Program-made: the position numbers and the translations under genes
NCBI GenBank assembly: GCA_964626755.1
Contig: CAZVGO010000014.1
Span: forward strand, 62,001-126,000
Source of the DNA: JACDAV01 sp964626755
GTDB lineage: Bacteria; Chloroflexota; Limnocylindria; Limnocylindrales; CSP1-4
Direction of reading: 5' to 3'
DNA: 64,000 nucleotides
Part shown: positions 49,353-57,406 of the stretch, in pieces
How the letters are laid out: the number at the start of each line of letters is the position of its first letter
Position numbering within the stretch: the first letter of the stretch is position 1
The notes under the pieces: generated by a model
Seen by the model: the letters and a program-made list of their open reading frames with translations, nothing else
Database searches by the model: none
Told to the model about the DNA's origin: nothing

Positions 49353-50537
49353 TCAGCCGGGGCGAGCCGACCGCGCGAGGACTTCGTCCGCGACGATCAG
49401 GCGGTGGATCTGGTTCGTGCCCTCGTAGATCTGGGCGCCCTTCGCGTCTCGCATCAGGCGCTCGATGCCGGTCTCGCGCGAGTAGCCAGAGCCGCCGAAC
49501 AGTTGCACGGCGTCCGTGGCCACGCGCATCGCCGCGTCCGAAGCACTCCACTTCGCGAGCGACGACAACTCGCCGATCGGCTCCCCGCGATCCTTGGCGG
49601 CGGCGGCCACCCGGGTGAGTGCCCGCGCCGCCGCCACGTCACGAGACATCTCGGCGAGCATGAACCGGAGCCCCTGCTGATCGCTCAGCGGCCCGCCGAA
49701 CGCCTGCCGCTGCTGGAGGTACGCCGCGGCCTGCTCCAGACCCGAGCGCGCCAGTCCCACGCACGCGGCAGCGATCGAAATGCGGCCCTCGGCGAGCGCC
49801 GAGAGCGCGATCCGGTAGCCGTCCCCTTCGGCACCCAGGCGGTTGGCCGCCGGCACCACCGCGCCGTCGAACACGAGCTCGGCCGCGGGGCACGATCGGA
49901 TCCCCATCTTCTTCTCGTGCGCCCCGAACCGGAACCCGGGAGTGCCCTTCTCAACGAGGAACGCGGTGATCCCCTTCGACCCCGCCGCTGGGTCGACCGT
50001 CGCGAAGACGAGGTAGCGGTCCGCCTCGGGCGCGTTCGAGATCCAGATCTTCGTCCCGCTCAGCCGGTAGGAGTCACCGTCACGCTCCGCCTTCATCCGG
50101 ATGTCCGCCGCGTCGCTACCCGCGTGCGGCTCTGTGAGCGCGAACGCGCCCAGCGCGTCGCCGGCGAGCATCGGCGCCAGCCAGCGCGTCTTCTGCTCCG
50201 CGGTCCCCCACGTTACGACCGGGTACTGCGACAGGATGTGGACCGACAGGGTCACGGCCGTCGCCATGTCCGCGGCGCCGAGCTCCTCCATCACCAACGT
50301 CCAGCCGAGATAGCTGACGCCCGCGCCGCCGTCGGCCTCGGGAAACGGCGCGGCAGTGAACCCGAGCTCGCCCATCCGCCGGAAGATCCCGCGGTCGAAC
50401 CGCTCCTCCTCGTCGCGGGCGGCCGCGCCGGGAGCGACCTCGCTCTCGGCGAAGTCGCGAGCCGTGTCGCGGAGGAGGCGCTCCTCCTCGGTCAGTGGCC
50501 AGCTCAGGTCGGCCTCCTCGTCACCTCGCGCAGGCAA
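49353..50537 (-). CDS. Acyl-CoA dehydrogenase
   Basis: A 394-residue FAD enzyme that makes the 2,3-double bond of acyl-CoA thioesters. Signatures are ALTEPHAGSDAADIRMKAER, the FAD/substrate loop GTKIWISNAPEADRYLVFA, QRQAFGGPLSDQQ and the C-terminal catalytic-base Glu in AKGAQIYEGTNQIHRLIVAD. The start is uncertain: TTG 50537 lies 6 bases after TACCGT (leaderless pattern shared with many genes here), while CTG 13 codons later lies after GAGGAGG. It is divergent from the hybrid histidine kinase, with overlapping -10 boxes. With the hydroxyacyl-CoA dehydrogenase and mutase genes nearby it belongs to fatty or branched acyl-CoA oxidation. Confidence 0.93.
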   Translation of the reverse strand: MPARGDEEADLSWPLTEEERLLRDTARDFAESEVAPGAAARDEEERFDRGIFRRMGELGFTAAPFPEADGGAGVSYLGWTLVMEELGAADMATAVTLSVHILSQYPVVTWGTAEQKTRWLAPMLAGDALGAFALTEPHAGSDAADIRMKAERDGDSYRLSGTKIWISNAPEADRYLVFATVDPAAGSKGITAFLVEKGTPGFRFGAHEKKMGIRSCPAAELVFDGAVVPAANRLGAEGDGYRIALSALAEGRISIAAACVGLARSGLEQAAAYLQQRQAFGGPLSDQQGLRFMLAEMSRDVAAARALTRVAAAAKDRGEPIGELSSLAKWSASDAAMRVATDAVQLFGGSGYSRETGIERLMRDAKGAQIYEGTNQIHRLIVADEVLARSARPG

Positions 50538-50543
50538 ACGCGA

Positions 50544-50553
50544 ACGGTAGGAT
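50544..50553. promoter_or_regulatory. Overlapping divergent -10 boxes (ACAD / histidine kinase)
   Basis: TACCGT on the minus strand (50549-50544) is 6 bases before the TTG start of the acyl-CoA dehydrogenase; TAGGAT on the plus strand (50548-50553) is 6 bases before the GTG of the kinase. The hexamers share two bases. Both fit leaderless transcription. Confidence 0.5.
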
Positions 50554-50559
50554 ACCGCC

Positions 50560-51864
50560 GTGGATCAGCCGAAGGCCGGCTCCGCTCCCCTCCGACCTGT
50601 CTCGTGGCCGCCCTCGTCCCTCGCCCACGCCACGGAGCTGGCTGACTCCGATCGGCTCCAGCAGGAGCTCGTCCAGGCCCAGAAGATGGAGGCGATCGGG
50701 CAGCTCGTGTCCGGCGTCGCCCACGAGCTCAACAACCCGCTCGCATCGATCGTCGCGTTCAGTCAGCTCATCCGGCGCGATCCACGCCTGCCGGAGGATC
50801 TCCGTCACGACGCCGACCTCCTCGTCCAGGAGGCGGATCGAACAAGGCGCATCGTCCAGAACCTGCTCGACTTCGCCCGCCAGCGGCCGCCGGAACGCCA
50901 CCCGACGCCGCTCCGGGCGCTCATCGACAGCGTCCTCGATCTGCAGGCCTACTCGATCAACGCGAGCCAGATCGAGGTCGAGCTCGACATCGAGCCGGAG
51001 GTGCCGCCGGTGCCACTCGATCGGGCGCAGATGCAGCAGGTCCTCCTGAACGTGACCCTCAACGCCATCCAGGCGATGCACACGGCCGCTGACCGCGGGC
51101 GCCTCTCGATCCATGTGGGGACACGCGGCAAAGGCGCTACCAGGTTCGCCCGCATCGCCGTCACCGACGACGGCCCGGGCGTTCCCGACGAGCACCGCGA
51201 CCGGCTGTTCGTCCCGTTCTTCACGACCAAGGAGCCCGGCGAGGGCACGGGCCTGGGCCTGCCGGTCTCCTTCGGGATCGTCGCCGCTCATGGTGGCCAC
51301 CTCCGCCACGAGCGTGGGCCCGGCGGGCGGGGCGCGACGTTCGTCATCGAGCTGCCCCTGTCCAGAGGCGAGGTGGCCGAACGTCCGGGATCGGCGGGCA
51401 CGGCGACCACCGGACACATGGCGGACGACGCTGCGTCCGTCGACGCCTCCGGGCGGAGCAAGCGCGTTCTCGTCCTCGACGACGAGCCGTCCATCCGCCG
51501 ATTCCTCGCGAAGGCGCTCCAGATCGCGGGCTACGAACCCGTCCTCGCCTCCGATGGCCGCGAGGCGCTCGCGATCCTCGGCGAGGGCGCGGTCGACGTG
51601 ATGATGTGCGACCACCGGATGGCCGGGATGACCGGAACGCAGGTCTTCGAGGCGGCGGTCGCGATCCGCCCGGAGCTCGCCGGCAGTTTCGTGTTCATGA
51701 GCGGCGACGTCCTGAACCCGGAGCTCCGTGAATTCGCCGCGGCCCACGGCATCGGCCTCCTGGCGAAGCCGTTCGACCTCGACAGCGTCGGGCGGACCGT
51801 TCGCGAGCTCGTCTCCCGAGGGCGCGTGGAGGACGAACACGAGGACGGTCAGCCGCGCGGGTAG
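50560..51864 (+). CDS. Hybrid histidine kinase with C-terminal receiver domain
   Basis: A 434-residue soluble sensor. The dimerisation domain has the phospho-acceptor His in SGVAHELNNPLASIVAF (near residue 57), the ATPase domain has the N box LLNVTLNAIQAM, G1 TDDGPGVP and G2 GEGTGLGLPVS, and the receiver domain carries Asp in VDVMMCDHRMAGMTG with Lys in LAKPF. There is no membrane helix and only about 30 residues before the kinase core, so input must come through a partner or the short N-terminus. Phosphate would pass to a separate Hpt or be quenched internally. It ends 16 bp inside the convergent 3-hydroxyacyl-CoA dehydrogenase gene. Confidence 0.92.
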   Translation: MDQPKAGSAPLRPVSWPPSSLAHATELADSDRLQQELVQAQKMEAIGQLVSGVAHELNNPLASIVAFSQLIRRDPRLPEDLRHDADLLVQEADRTRRIVQNLLDFARQRPPERHPTPLRALIDSVLDLQAYSINASQIEVELDIEPEVPPVPLDRAQMQQVLLNVTLNAIQAMHTAADRGRLSIHVGTRGKGATRFARIAVTDDGPGVPDEHRDRLFVPFFTTKEPGEGTGLGLPVSFGIVAAHGGHLRHERGPGGRGATFVIELPLSRGEVAERPGSAGTATTGHMADDAASVDASGRSKRVLVLDDEPSIRRFLAKALQIAGYEPVLASDGREALAILGEGAVDVMMCDHRMAGMTGTQVFEAAVAIRPELAGSFVFMSGDVLNPELREFAAAHGIGLLAKPFDLDSVGRTVRELVSRGRVEDEHEDGQPRG

Positions 51865-52712
51865 GCGTGGAATCCGCGCCCGGTCTTTTGGCCGAGATGG
51901 CCGGCCGCGACGAGCTCCATGAGGATCCTGGGCGGCCTGAAGTGCTCCTGCCCGAGGCCCTCGTAGAGCACACCCATGATCCCGAGGCAGACATCGAGGC
52001 CGATGAAGTCCGCCAGCTCGAGCGGCCCCATCGGGTGGTTGAGCCCGATCTTCGCGCCGGTGTCGATGTCGACCGCCGTCCCGAGGCCCTCCTCGAGCGC
52101 GCGCATCCCCTCGCCGAGGAACGGCATGAGGATCCGGTTGACGATGAACCCGGGCCGGTCGGCCGAGACGATGACCTGCTTGCCCATCTCCGCGGCGAGG
52201 CCGCGAACGGCGGCCTCGGTCTCGTCCGACGTCGCGCTGCCGCGGATGAGCTCGATCAGCGGCATCACCGGGACCGGGCTGAAGAAGTGGACCCCAACGA
52301 AGCGCTTGCGGCGGTCCGCTGACACGGCCTCGGCGAGCAGGTCGATCGCGATCGAGCTCGTGTTCGTGGCGAAGATCGCCTGCTTCGGCGCGCGGCCGTC
52401 GAGGTCGTGCCACAGGGCCGTCTTGACCGCGAGGTCCTCGAAGACGGCTTCGACGACGAGGTCCGCGTCCGCCACGCGCCCGGCGTCGGCGGTGGGCTCG
52501 ATCCGGCCGAGGGTTTCGTCGCGCTCGTCCGCATTGAGGCGGCCCTTCGCGACCGACCGATCGAGGTTGCCGGCGATTCGGTCGCGTCCCGCGATCGCGC
52601 GCGCGAGGTCCGGCTCGTAGAGCACGACACGTTTGCCGGTCGAGGCGGTCACCTGGGCGATCCCGTGGCCCATCAGCCCCGCGCCCGCGACGAAGACCCG
52701 CTCGATGGTCAT
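51849..52712 (-). CDS. 3-Hydroxyacyl-CoA (3-hydroxybutyryl-CoA) dehydrogenase
   Basis: A 287-residue NAD enzyme of beta-oxidation and butanoate metabolism. Marks are VFVAGAGLMGHGIAQVTAST (Rossmann), EAVFEDLAVKTALW, ATNTSSIAIDLL, the catalytic His in GVHFFSPVPVMPLIE near residue 141, DRPGFIVNRILMP and NHPMGPLELADFIGLD. The stop lies within the end of the convergent kinase gene. Its ATG overlaps the MeaB stop by 4 bases, so it is in the same operon as MeaB and the mutase B12 subunit. PaaH/Hbd-type activity on acetoacetyl-CoA is likely. Confidence 0.93.
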   Translation of the reverse strand: MTIERVFVAGAGLMGHGIAQVTASTGKRVVLYEPDLARAIAGRDRIAGNLDRSVAKGRLNADERDETLGRIEPTADAGRVADADLVVEAVFEDLAVKTALWHDLDGRAPKQAIFATNTSSIAIDLLAEAVSADRRKRFVGVHFFSPVPVMPLIELIRGSATSDETEAAVRGLAAEMGKQVIVSADRPGFIVNRILMPFLGEGMRALEEGLGTAVDIDTGAKIGLNHPMGPLELADFIGLDVCLGIMGVLYEGLGQEHFRPPRILMELVAAGHLGQKTGRGFHAYPRG

Positions 52713-53725
52713 CCGGGCGCCCTGGCAAGCGACTCGAGAAGCCGGTCCGCGGCGGCGTACGGGTCGAGGCGGTGGTCGGCGACCGCGACCAGCGTCTCGC
52801 GGCTCAGCTCGCGCCGGTCCTCATCGTGGAGCGACTCGCGCAGCCGGTCGGCGAGGATCGCCCACACCTGCGCCTCCGCCCGCGCCAGCCGGGCCGACCC
52901 GCTCCGGCTCTCCCGCCCCGTCGCCCGGTGCGCGTCGAGGGCGGCCAGCAGCTCCGGGACTCCATCGCCGGTCGATGCGGTCGTGATGAGGATCTCCGGG
53001 CGCTTCGGACGCGGCCGGTCTTCGGATCCCGCGGCTCCCACCCGCGGTGTCGCCACGAGCATCGCGCGGAGCTGCGCCGCGGTGCGCTGGGCGCCCGGCC
53101 GGTCGCCCTTGTTGACGACGACGAGATCGGCCACTTCGAGCAGCCCGGCCTTGATCGCCTGCACCTCGTCGCCCATCTCGGGGGCCTCGAGAACGACCGT
53201 CGTGTCCGCAGCGGCGGCGACCTCGACCTCGCTCTGCCCGGTGCCGACCGTCTCGAGGAGGATGAGGTCGAAACCGGCAGCGTCGAGCACGGCAGCGGCG
53301 GCGCCGGACGTCGAGGCGAGTCCGCCGGCGTGGCCGCGCGCCGCCATCGATCGAATGAACACGTCGCCATCGCCCGCGTACGCCTGCATCCGGACCCGGT
53401 CGCCGAGGAGCGCGCCGCCGGTGATCGGCGACGACGGGTCGACGGCGATGACCGCGACAGAGCGGCCTGCTTCGCGAACCCGCGCGATGAGCGCCGCGAC
53501 GAGCGTCGACTTGCCGGATCCCGGCGGCCCGGTGATCCCGACGAGGTGCGCCTGACCCGCCTTCGGGTAGAGCCGACGGAGGGCGGCCTCGGCGAGCGGG
53601 GTCCGGTTCTCGACCGCTGTCAGCAATCTCGCGAGGGCGCGCCGGTCACCGCCAACGGCGGCGTCCGCCAGGTCCGCGGCGGCTGCGGCAGGGTCCGTCC
53701 GGGCGCCCGCCCTCGACCGGCTCAC
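52709..53725 (-). CDS. MeaB/ArgK-type G-protein chaperone of methylmalonyl-CoA mutase
   Basis: A 338-residue P-loop GTPase. The Walker A motif is GITGPPGSGKST, with VIAVDPSSPITGGALLGDRV (switch region), ILLETVGTGQSEVEVA (Walker B, with Glu), NKGD for guanine and a C-terminal helical dimerisation part. MeaB gates loading of adenosylcobalamin into methylmalonyl-CoA mutase and protects it. Its gene overlaps the B12-binding mutase subunit upstream and the dehydrogenase downstream, as expected for that partnership. The catalytic mutase subunit is 8 kb away on the same strand. Confidence 0.93.
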   Translation of the reverse strand: MSRSRAGARTDPAAAAADLADAAVGGDRRALARLLTAVENRTPLAEAALRRLYPKAGQAHLVGITGPPGSGKSTLVAALIARVREAGRSVAVIAVDPSSPITGGALLGDRVRMQAYAGDGDVFIRSMAARGHAGGLASTSGAAAAVLDAAGFDLILLETVGTGQSEVEVAAAADTTVVLEAPEMGDEVQAIKAGLLEVADLVVVNKGDRPGAQRTAAQLRAMLVATPRVGAAGSEDRPRPKRPEILITTASTGDGVPELLAALDAHRATGRESRSGSARLARAEAQVWAILADRLRESLHDEDRRELSRETLVAVADHRLDPYAAADRLLESLARAPG

Positions 53726-54132
53726 ACCCGGTCGCGGGCCCGGGCGTGGCCGCGCAGGTAGTCGGCGACCTCCGCGATCGTCGTCCCCGGGCCGAACACC
53801 TCCGCGACACCGGCCTCCCTCAGCGCCGGGATGTCGTCGTCGGGGATGATCCCGCCCGCGGTCACGAGAACATCGTCCATGCCATGTTCGCGGAGGAGCC
53901 GGCAGATCTTCGGCAGTAGCGTCATGTGCGCGCCCGAGAGGATCGACAGTCCGACGACGTCGACGTCCTCCTGGAGCGCGGCAGTCGCGACCATCTCCGG
54001 CGTCTGGCGGAGCCCCGTGTAGACGACCTCGAAGCCCTCGTCGCGCAGGCCGCGGGCGAGGACCTTGGCGCCCCGGTCGTGGCCGTCGAGGCCGGGCTTC
54101 GCAATCAGTACCTTGATCGGGCGGTCCGTCAT
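53722..54132 (-). CDS. Methylmalonyl-CoA mutase, B12-binding subunit
   Basis: A 136-residue stand-alone cobalamin-binding domain of the two-subunit (archaeal/Chloroflexota-type) methylmalonyl-CoA mutase. The His that ligates cobalt is in GLDGHDRGAKV near residue 17, followed by VVGLSILSGAH and VTAGGIIPDDD. It pairs with the catalytic subunit encoded at 62561-64000. TACAAT lies 6 bases before the ATG (leaderless pattern). It is the first gene of the operon with MeaB. It converts methylmalonyl-CoA to succinyl-CoA with its partner, draining propionyl units to the TCA cycle. Confidence 0.94.
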   Translation of the reverse strand: MTDRPIKVLIAKPGLDGHDRGAKVLARGLRDEGFEVVYTGLRQTPEMVATAALQEDVDVVGLSILSGAHMTLLPKICRLLREHGMDDVLVTAGGIIPDDDIPALREAGVAEVFGPGTTIAEVADYLRGHARARDRV

Positions 54133-54160
54133 GAGCGGATTGTAGGCGCGAGCGACGGCG

Positions 54161-54856
54161 TCAGGCGCCCGGTGCCGGCCGTTCGAGATGGGCGAAGAAC
54201 TCGGCGCGCGTGCGGTCGCCGGTCCGGAACAGGCCCAGCACCGCGCTCGTGGTCATGATCGTGCCGGGCTTGCGAACGCCGCGCATGACCGCGCACAGGT
54301 GGGTCGCCTCGAGGACGACGCCGACGCCCCGGGGCGCGAGGCGCTCCATGAGGAAGTCGGCGATCTGCTGGGTCAGCCGCTCCTGGACCTGGAGGCGGCG
54401 GGCATATGTCTCGACGATCCGCGGGATCTTCGACAGGCCGATGACCTTCCCGCGCGGGATGTACGCCACCGCCGCCGAGCCGAAGAACGGCAAGAGGTGA
54501 TGCTCGCACAGCGAGTGGAACGGGATGTCCTTGACGACCACCATCTCCGAGTAGTCGACGTCGAAGATCGCGTTGTTGATGAGCCGGTCCGGGTCGACGT
54601 GATAGCCGGCGGTCAGCTCCGTGTACATCCGGTGGACCCGTTCGGGCGTCCCGAGGAGGCCCTGGCGGTCGGGGTCCTCGCCGATCTCGACGAGGATCTG
54701 ACGCACGGCTGCCTCGACCCGTCCGTTGGCGGCGTGGTCGTCCACGCCTCCCTCGATCGCGAGGGCAGCGCCGTCCTCGCCCATCTCGGTCTCGATCTCG
54801 TCGACGAGCTTGCGAACGTGGTCGGGCAGGTTCGTGGGGCGAGGCATCGGTGGCAT
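54161..54856 (-). CDS. folE: GTP cyclohydrolase I
   Basis: A 231-residue type-I GTP cyclohydrolase (FolE), the first enzyme of folate and tetrahydropterin synthesis. The zinc ligands are in SLCEHHLLPFFG and HLCAVMRGV (Cys, His, Cys), and GLSKIPRIVETYARRLQVQE is the family signature. The N-terminal acidic extension (residues 1-45) is longer than in E. coli but common. ATG 54856 (MPPMPRPTN) or ATG 54847 could start it. It lies 29 bases upstream of the mutase subunit gene on the same strand with its own probable promoter. Confidence 0.95.
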   Translation of the reverse strand: MPPMPRPTNLPDHVRKLVDEIETEMGEDGAALAIEGGVDDHAANGRVEAAVRQILVEIGEDPDRQGLLGTPERVHRMYTELTAGYHVDPDRLINNAIFDVDYSEMVVVKDIPFHSLCEHHLLPFFGSAAVAYIPRGKVIGLSKIPRIVETYARRLQVQERLTQQIADFLMERLAPRGVGVVLEATHLCAVMRGVRKPGTIMTTSAVLGLFRTGDRTRAEFFAHLERPAPGA

Positions 54857-54896
54857 CGTCTCCGGTACGCCGGGCGATGGTACGCCGGATCGGCGA

Positions 54897-56012
54897 TCAG
54901 CCCGGGACGCCCGCCGCGAGGAAGCCGGCGGCCGGCGCAGGGTCGTGCGGCCGCCCCTCGGCGCCCCGCAGCCAGGCCCGGGCGTTCTCCCCGAGCGCCG
55001 GCCGGTAGTAGCCGCCTTCCTGGAGGATCACGAGCCGCCGCCCGAGCGCGGCCACCCGTGTCCCGACCTCGTGATAGACGCCGGTGGTCAGGGCGAAGTC
55101 GCCGATCGGGTCCTGGCCGTATGTGTCGAACCCGAGCGAGACGACCACGACCGAGCCGCCGTGCCCGGCGATCGCCTCGAGGCCCCGGTCGAGGGCGGCC
55201 AGATAATCGGCGTCGCCGGTCCCGGCGGGCAGCGGCAGGTTGAGGTTCGCGCCGGCGCCGGGCCCCTCGCCGGTCTCGTCAGCGTGGCCGAGGAAGAACG
55301 GGTACTGGCGCTCCGGATCCGCGTGGAGCGAGACGTAGAGCACGTCCCCGCGCCGCCAGAAGATCTGCTGCGTCCCGTTGCCGTGGTGATAGTCGACGTC
55401 GAGGACCGCGACCGGCTCCTTCGTCCGGCGGGCGATCGACTCGGCCGCGATCGCCGCATTGTTGAAGAAGCAGTAGCCGCCGTACATCGCGCGGGCCGCG
55501 TGGTGGCCCGGCGGCCGGCACAGCCCGTATGCCGCGCGCTCGCCCCCGAGCACCACGTCCACGGCCGTCAGCGCCACATCGACCGCGGCGAGCGCGGCAC
55601 CGTACGTCCCCTGGACGAGGGGGTTCCCGGTGTCGAGACCCCACCAACCGGCCTGGCCCCCGACCGAGGACGTCGGCGCTCGAAGGCGAGCCCGCGCCCC
55701 TTCGCTCATCCCCTCGAACATCGCCGGGTTCGGGTACGTGTCCGCGACGAGGAACGAGCGCGGGACGGCCTGCCGGCGCAACTCCGCCCAGGCGGTCTCG
55801 AGGAAGCGGACGAGGCCCTCGTCGTGGACGGCGAGGATCGGATCGAGCCCGTGCTCGGTCGGCTCGATGAGCGGGAAGCCGCCGTCGCCAGTGAGCGCGG
55901 CACGGATCCGCTCGGCCCGTTCGGCGACCTCGTTCGCGGGGACGGCCAGACCCATGTACGTCTCGAGCGTGACGTCGTGGGCGAGATGGGCGGGCGTGTA
56001 GACGGCCTTCAC
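54897..56012 (-). CDS. Histone deacetylase-like amidohydrolase
   Basis: A 371-residue zinc amidohydrolase of the arginase/deacetylase fold (acetylpolyamine amidohydrolase or AcuC-like). The charge-relay His pair is in RPPGHHAARAMYGGYCFFNN, the zinc ligands include Asp and His in DVDYHHGNGTQQIFW and Asp in SLGFDTYGQDPIG, and ILQEGGYY is the Tyr-loop region. Likely activity is deacetylation of polyamines or acetyl-lysine on proteins. The GTG start is 7 bases after TAGGAT (56025-56020), a clear leaderless case. Nearby genes give no further hint; it follows the alpha/beta hydrolase on the same strand. Confidence 0.93.
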   Translation of the reverse strand: MKAVYTPAHLAHDVTLETYMGLAVPANEVAERAERIRAALTGDGGFPLIEPTEHGLDPILAVHDEGLVRFLETAWAELRRQAVPRSFLVADTYPNPAMFEGMSEGARARLRAPTSSVGGQAGWWGLDTGNPLVQGTYGAALAAVDVALTAVDVVLGGERAAYGLCRPPGHHAARAMYGGYCFFNNAAIAAESIARRTKEPVAVLDVDYHHGNGTQQIFWRRGDVLYVSLHADPERQYPFFLGHADETGEGPGAGANLNLPLPAGTGDADYLAALDRGLEAIAGHGGSVVVVSLGFDTYGQDPIGDFALTTGVYHEVGTRVAALGRRLVILQEGGYYRPALGENARAWLRGAEGRPHDPAPAAGFLAAGVPG

Positions 56013-56022
56013 GCGACCGATC

Positions 56023-56964
56023 CTAGCGGGTCACGCCGGACGCGACGGCGAGGATCGCGGCCGCGACCTCGGCGGGGCGGTGGCGCGGGAGGTTGTGCCC
56101 GTCGTTCGGGAACAGGGCGACCCGGATCGGCGGCCGGCCGGCGGCCGCCAGGGTCCGCTGCAGTGCGACGAGCGCGGATGTCCGGGACCCGTCTTCGTCG
56201 TCGGCCGCGACGAGCGCGGCAATGGGTGCGGTCACGGCCAAGAGCGTCTGGTCCGGCCGGTAGGCGAACATCGCCGCGATTGATCCCGCGATCGCGTGCG
56301 GCCTGGACGATGGCACGACTCGGCCGGCAGGCAGCTCGACGACCGCCGCCCGGGCGGCCCCCTCCTGGTCCAGGTCCCACGTCGCCGGGTCGAAGGCTTC
56401 CCGGTCGGCGAGGTAGGCCGCCATCGACCGAAGGACCTCCGGCGGCTCGTCGAGGTCGCGCAGGAACTCGTCCGGCGCGAGGCCCGTCGACGCTGCGAGG
56501 TCCTCCCAGCCGCCGTCGACGAGGACGAGCCCGGCGCAATCGGGGCCCAACCGGGCGGCGGTCCACGCGGCAACGATGGCCCCGAACCCGAGCCCGGCGA
56601 GGACGAGTGGCCCGGCCTCGCGCAATCCGGACCCGTCCGCCACGGCGAGCGCGTCCCCGGCGAGCGTCGCCGGGTCGTAGCCGGCAGTCGGGGCGTCGGA
56701 CAGGCCGTGACCGCGCAGGTCGAGGGCGACCGTCCGGCGAACCCCGCGAAGCCGGCGGGCGACCGAGACCCACGACCACGCCGAGTTCGAGAGCCCATGG
56801 ATCAGCAGGACTCCCGGCCCATCGCCGGTGGGCCCACCCCAGTCGAGGAAGTGGATCCTCTCGTTCGGCTCGACCGTCACGACGAAACCGTCGGGCTCCG
56901 CGACCGGATCGGGCGGCGGAACGCGCGCAGCCGCGGCCATGAGGTCGAGGGTGGGAACATCCAC
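56023..56964 (-). CDS. Alpha/beta-hydrolase fold protein
   Basis: A 313-residue hydrolase. The oxyanion loop VLLIHGLSNSAWSWVSVARR and DLRGHGLSDAPT are typical; the nucleophile elbow reads LAGLGFGAIVAA, with Gly-Phe-Gly where G-x-S-x-G is expected, so the catalytic Ser is missing. The late His is in NDGHNLPRHRP. It may be a non-catalytic member or use another nucleophile. The GTG start (56964) is 7 bases after TATGGT. It is divergent from the small metallopeptidase, whose -10 box is the same few bases on the other strand. Confidence 0.8.
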   Translation of the reverse strand: MDVPTLDLMAAAARVPPPDPVAEPDGFVVTVEPNERIHFLDWGGPTGDGPGVLLIHGLSNSAWSWVSVARRLRGVRRTVALDLRGHGLSDAPTAGYDPATLAGDALAVADGSGLREAGPLVLAGLGFGAIVAAWTAARLGPDCAGLVLVDGGWEDLAASTGLAPDEFLRDLDEPPEVLRSMAAYLADREAFDPATWDLDQEGAARAAVVELPAGRVVPSSRPHAIAGSIAAMFAYRPDQTLLAVTAPIAALVAADDEDGSRTSALVALQRTLAAAGRPPIRVALFPNDGHNLPRHRPAEVAAAILAVASGVTR

Positions 56965-56970
56965 GGCGGC

Positions 56971-56977
56971 TACCATA
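56971..56977. promoter_or_regulatory. Fully overlapping divergent -10 boxes
   Basis: TACCAT (plus, 56971-56976) and TATGGT (minus, 56977-56972) are the same seven bases read on the two strands. They lie 9 and 7 bases before the starts of the small zincin (plus) and the hydrolase (minus). A single bound polymerase would exclude the other. Confidence 0.5.
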
Positions 56978-56985
56978 CGCCCGCC

Positions 56986-57399
56986 ATGCCGAAGCGACGC
57001 CGAGGCTCGCGTCACGCGCTGCCCCTTCCCAGGGCGAGCCACGACCCGTTTGAGCGCCTCGTCGAGCGCGCCCTGGCCGGGATTCCCTCGCCGTTCCGCG
57101 AGAGCCTCGTGGAGGTCGCGATCGTCATCGAGGACGAACCGACGCCCGCCCAGCTGCGCGAGAACGGGCTCCGCCCGCAGGACACCCTCTACGGGCTGTA
57201 CGAGGGAGTGCCCCGCACGGAATGGGGCGCCGACTGGGCGACGAGCCCGAACAAGATCAGCCTCTTCCGGCTCCCGCTCGAGGAGGACTTCCCCGATCCG
57301 GCTGACCTCGAGGACGAGGTCCGGATCACGGTGATCCACGAGCTCGCCCACCACCTCGGGATCGACGATGATCGGCTCGACGAGCTCGGGGTCGACTAG
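56986..57399 (+). CDS. Small zincin-like metallopeptidase (COG3824 type)
   Basis: A 137-residue metallopeptidase-family protein. The C-terminal IHELAHHLGIDDDRLDELG contains HExxH and a downstream Asp that match the 'minimal' zincin family found in many bacteria. The N-terminal basic tail (MPKRRRGSRH) and the acidic loop are family-typical. Its substrates are not known. The ATG lies 9 bases after TACCAT. It is divergent from the hydrolase gene and convergent with threonine dehydratase. Confidence 0.88.
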   Translation: MPKRRRGSRHALPLPRASHDPFERLVERALAGIPSPFRESLVEVAIVIEDEPTPAQLRENGLRPQDTLYGLYEGVPRTEWGADWATSPNKISLFRLPLEEDFPDPADLEDEVRITVIHELAHHLGIDDDRLDELGVD

Positions 57400-57406
57400 C
57401 CGCCGG

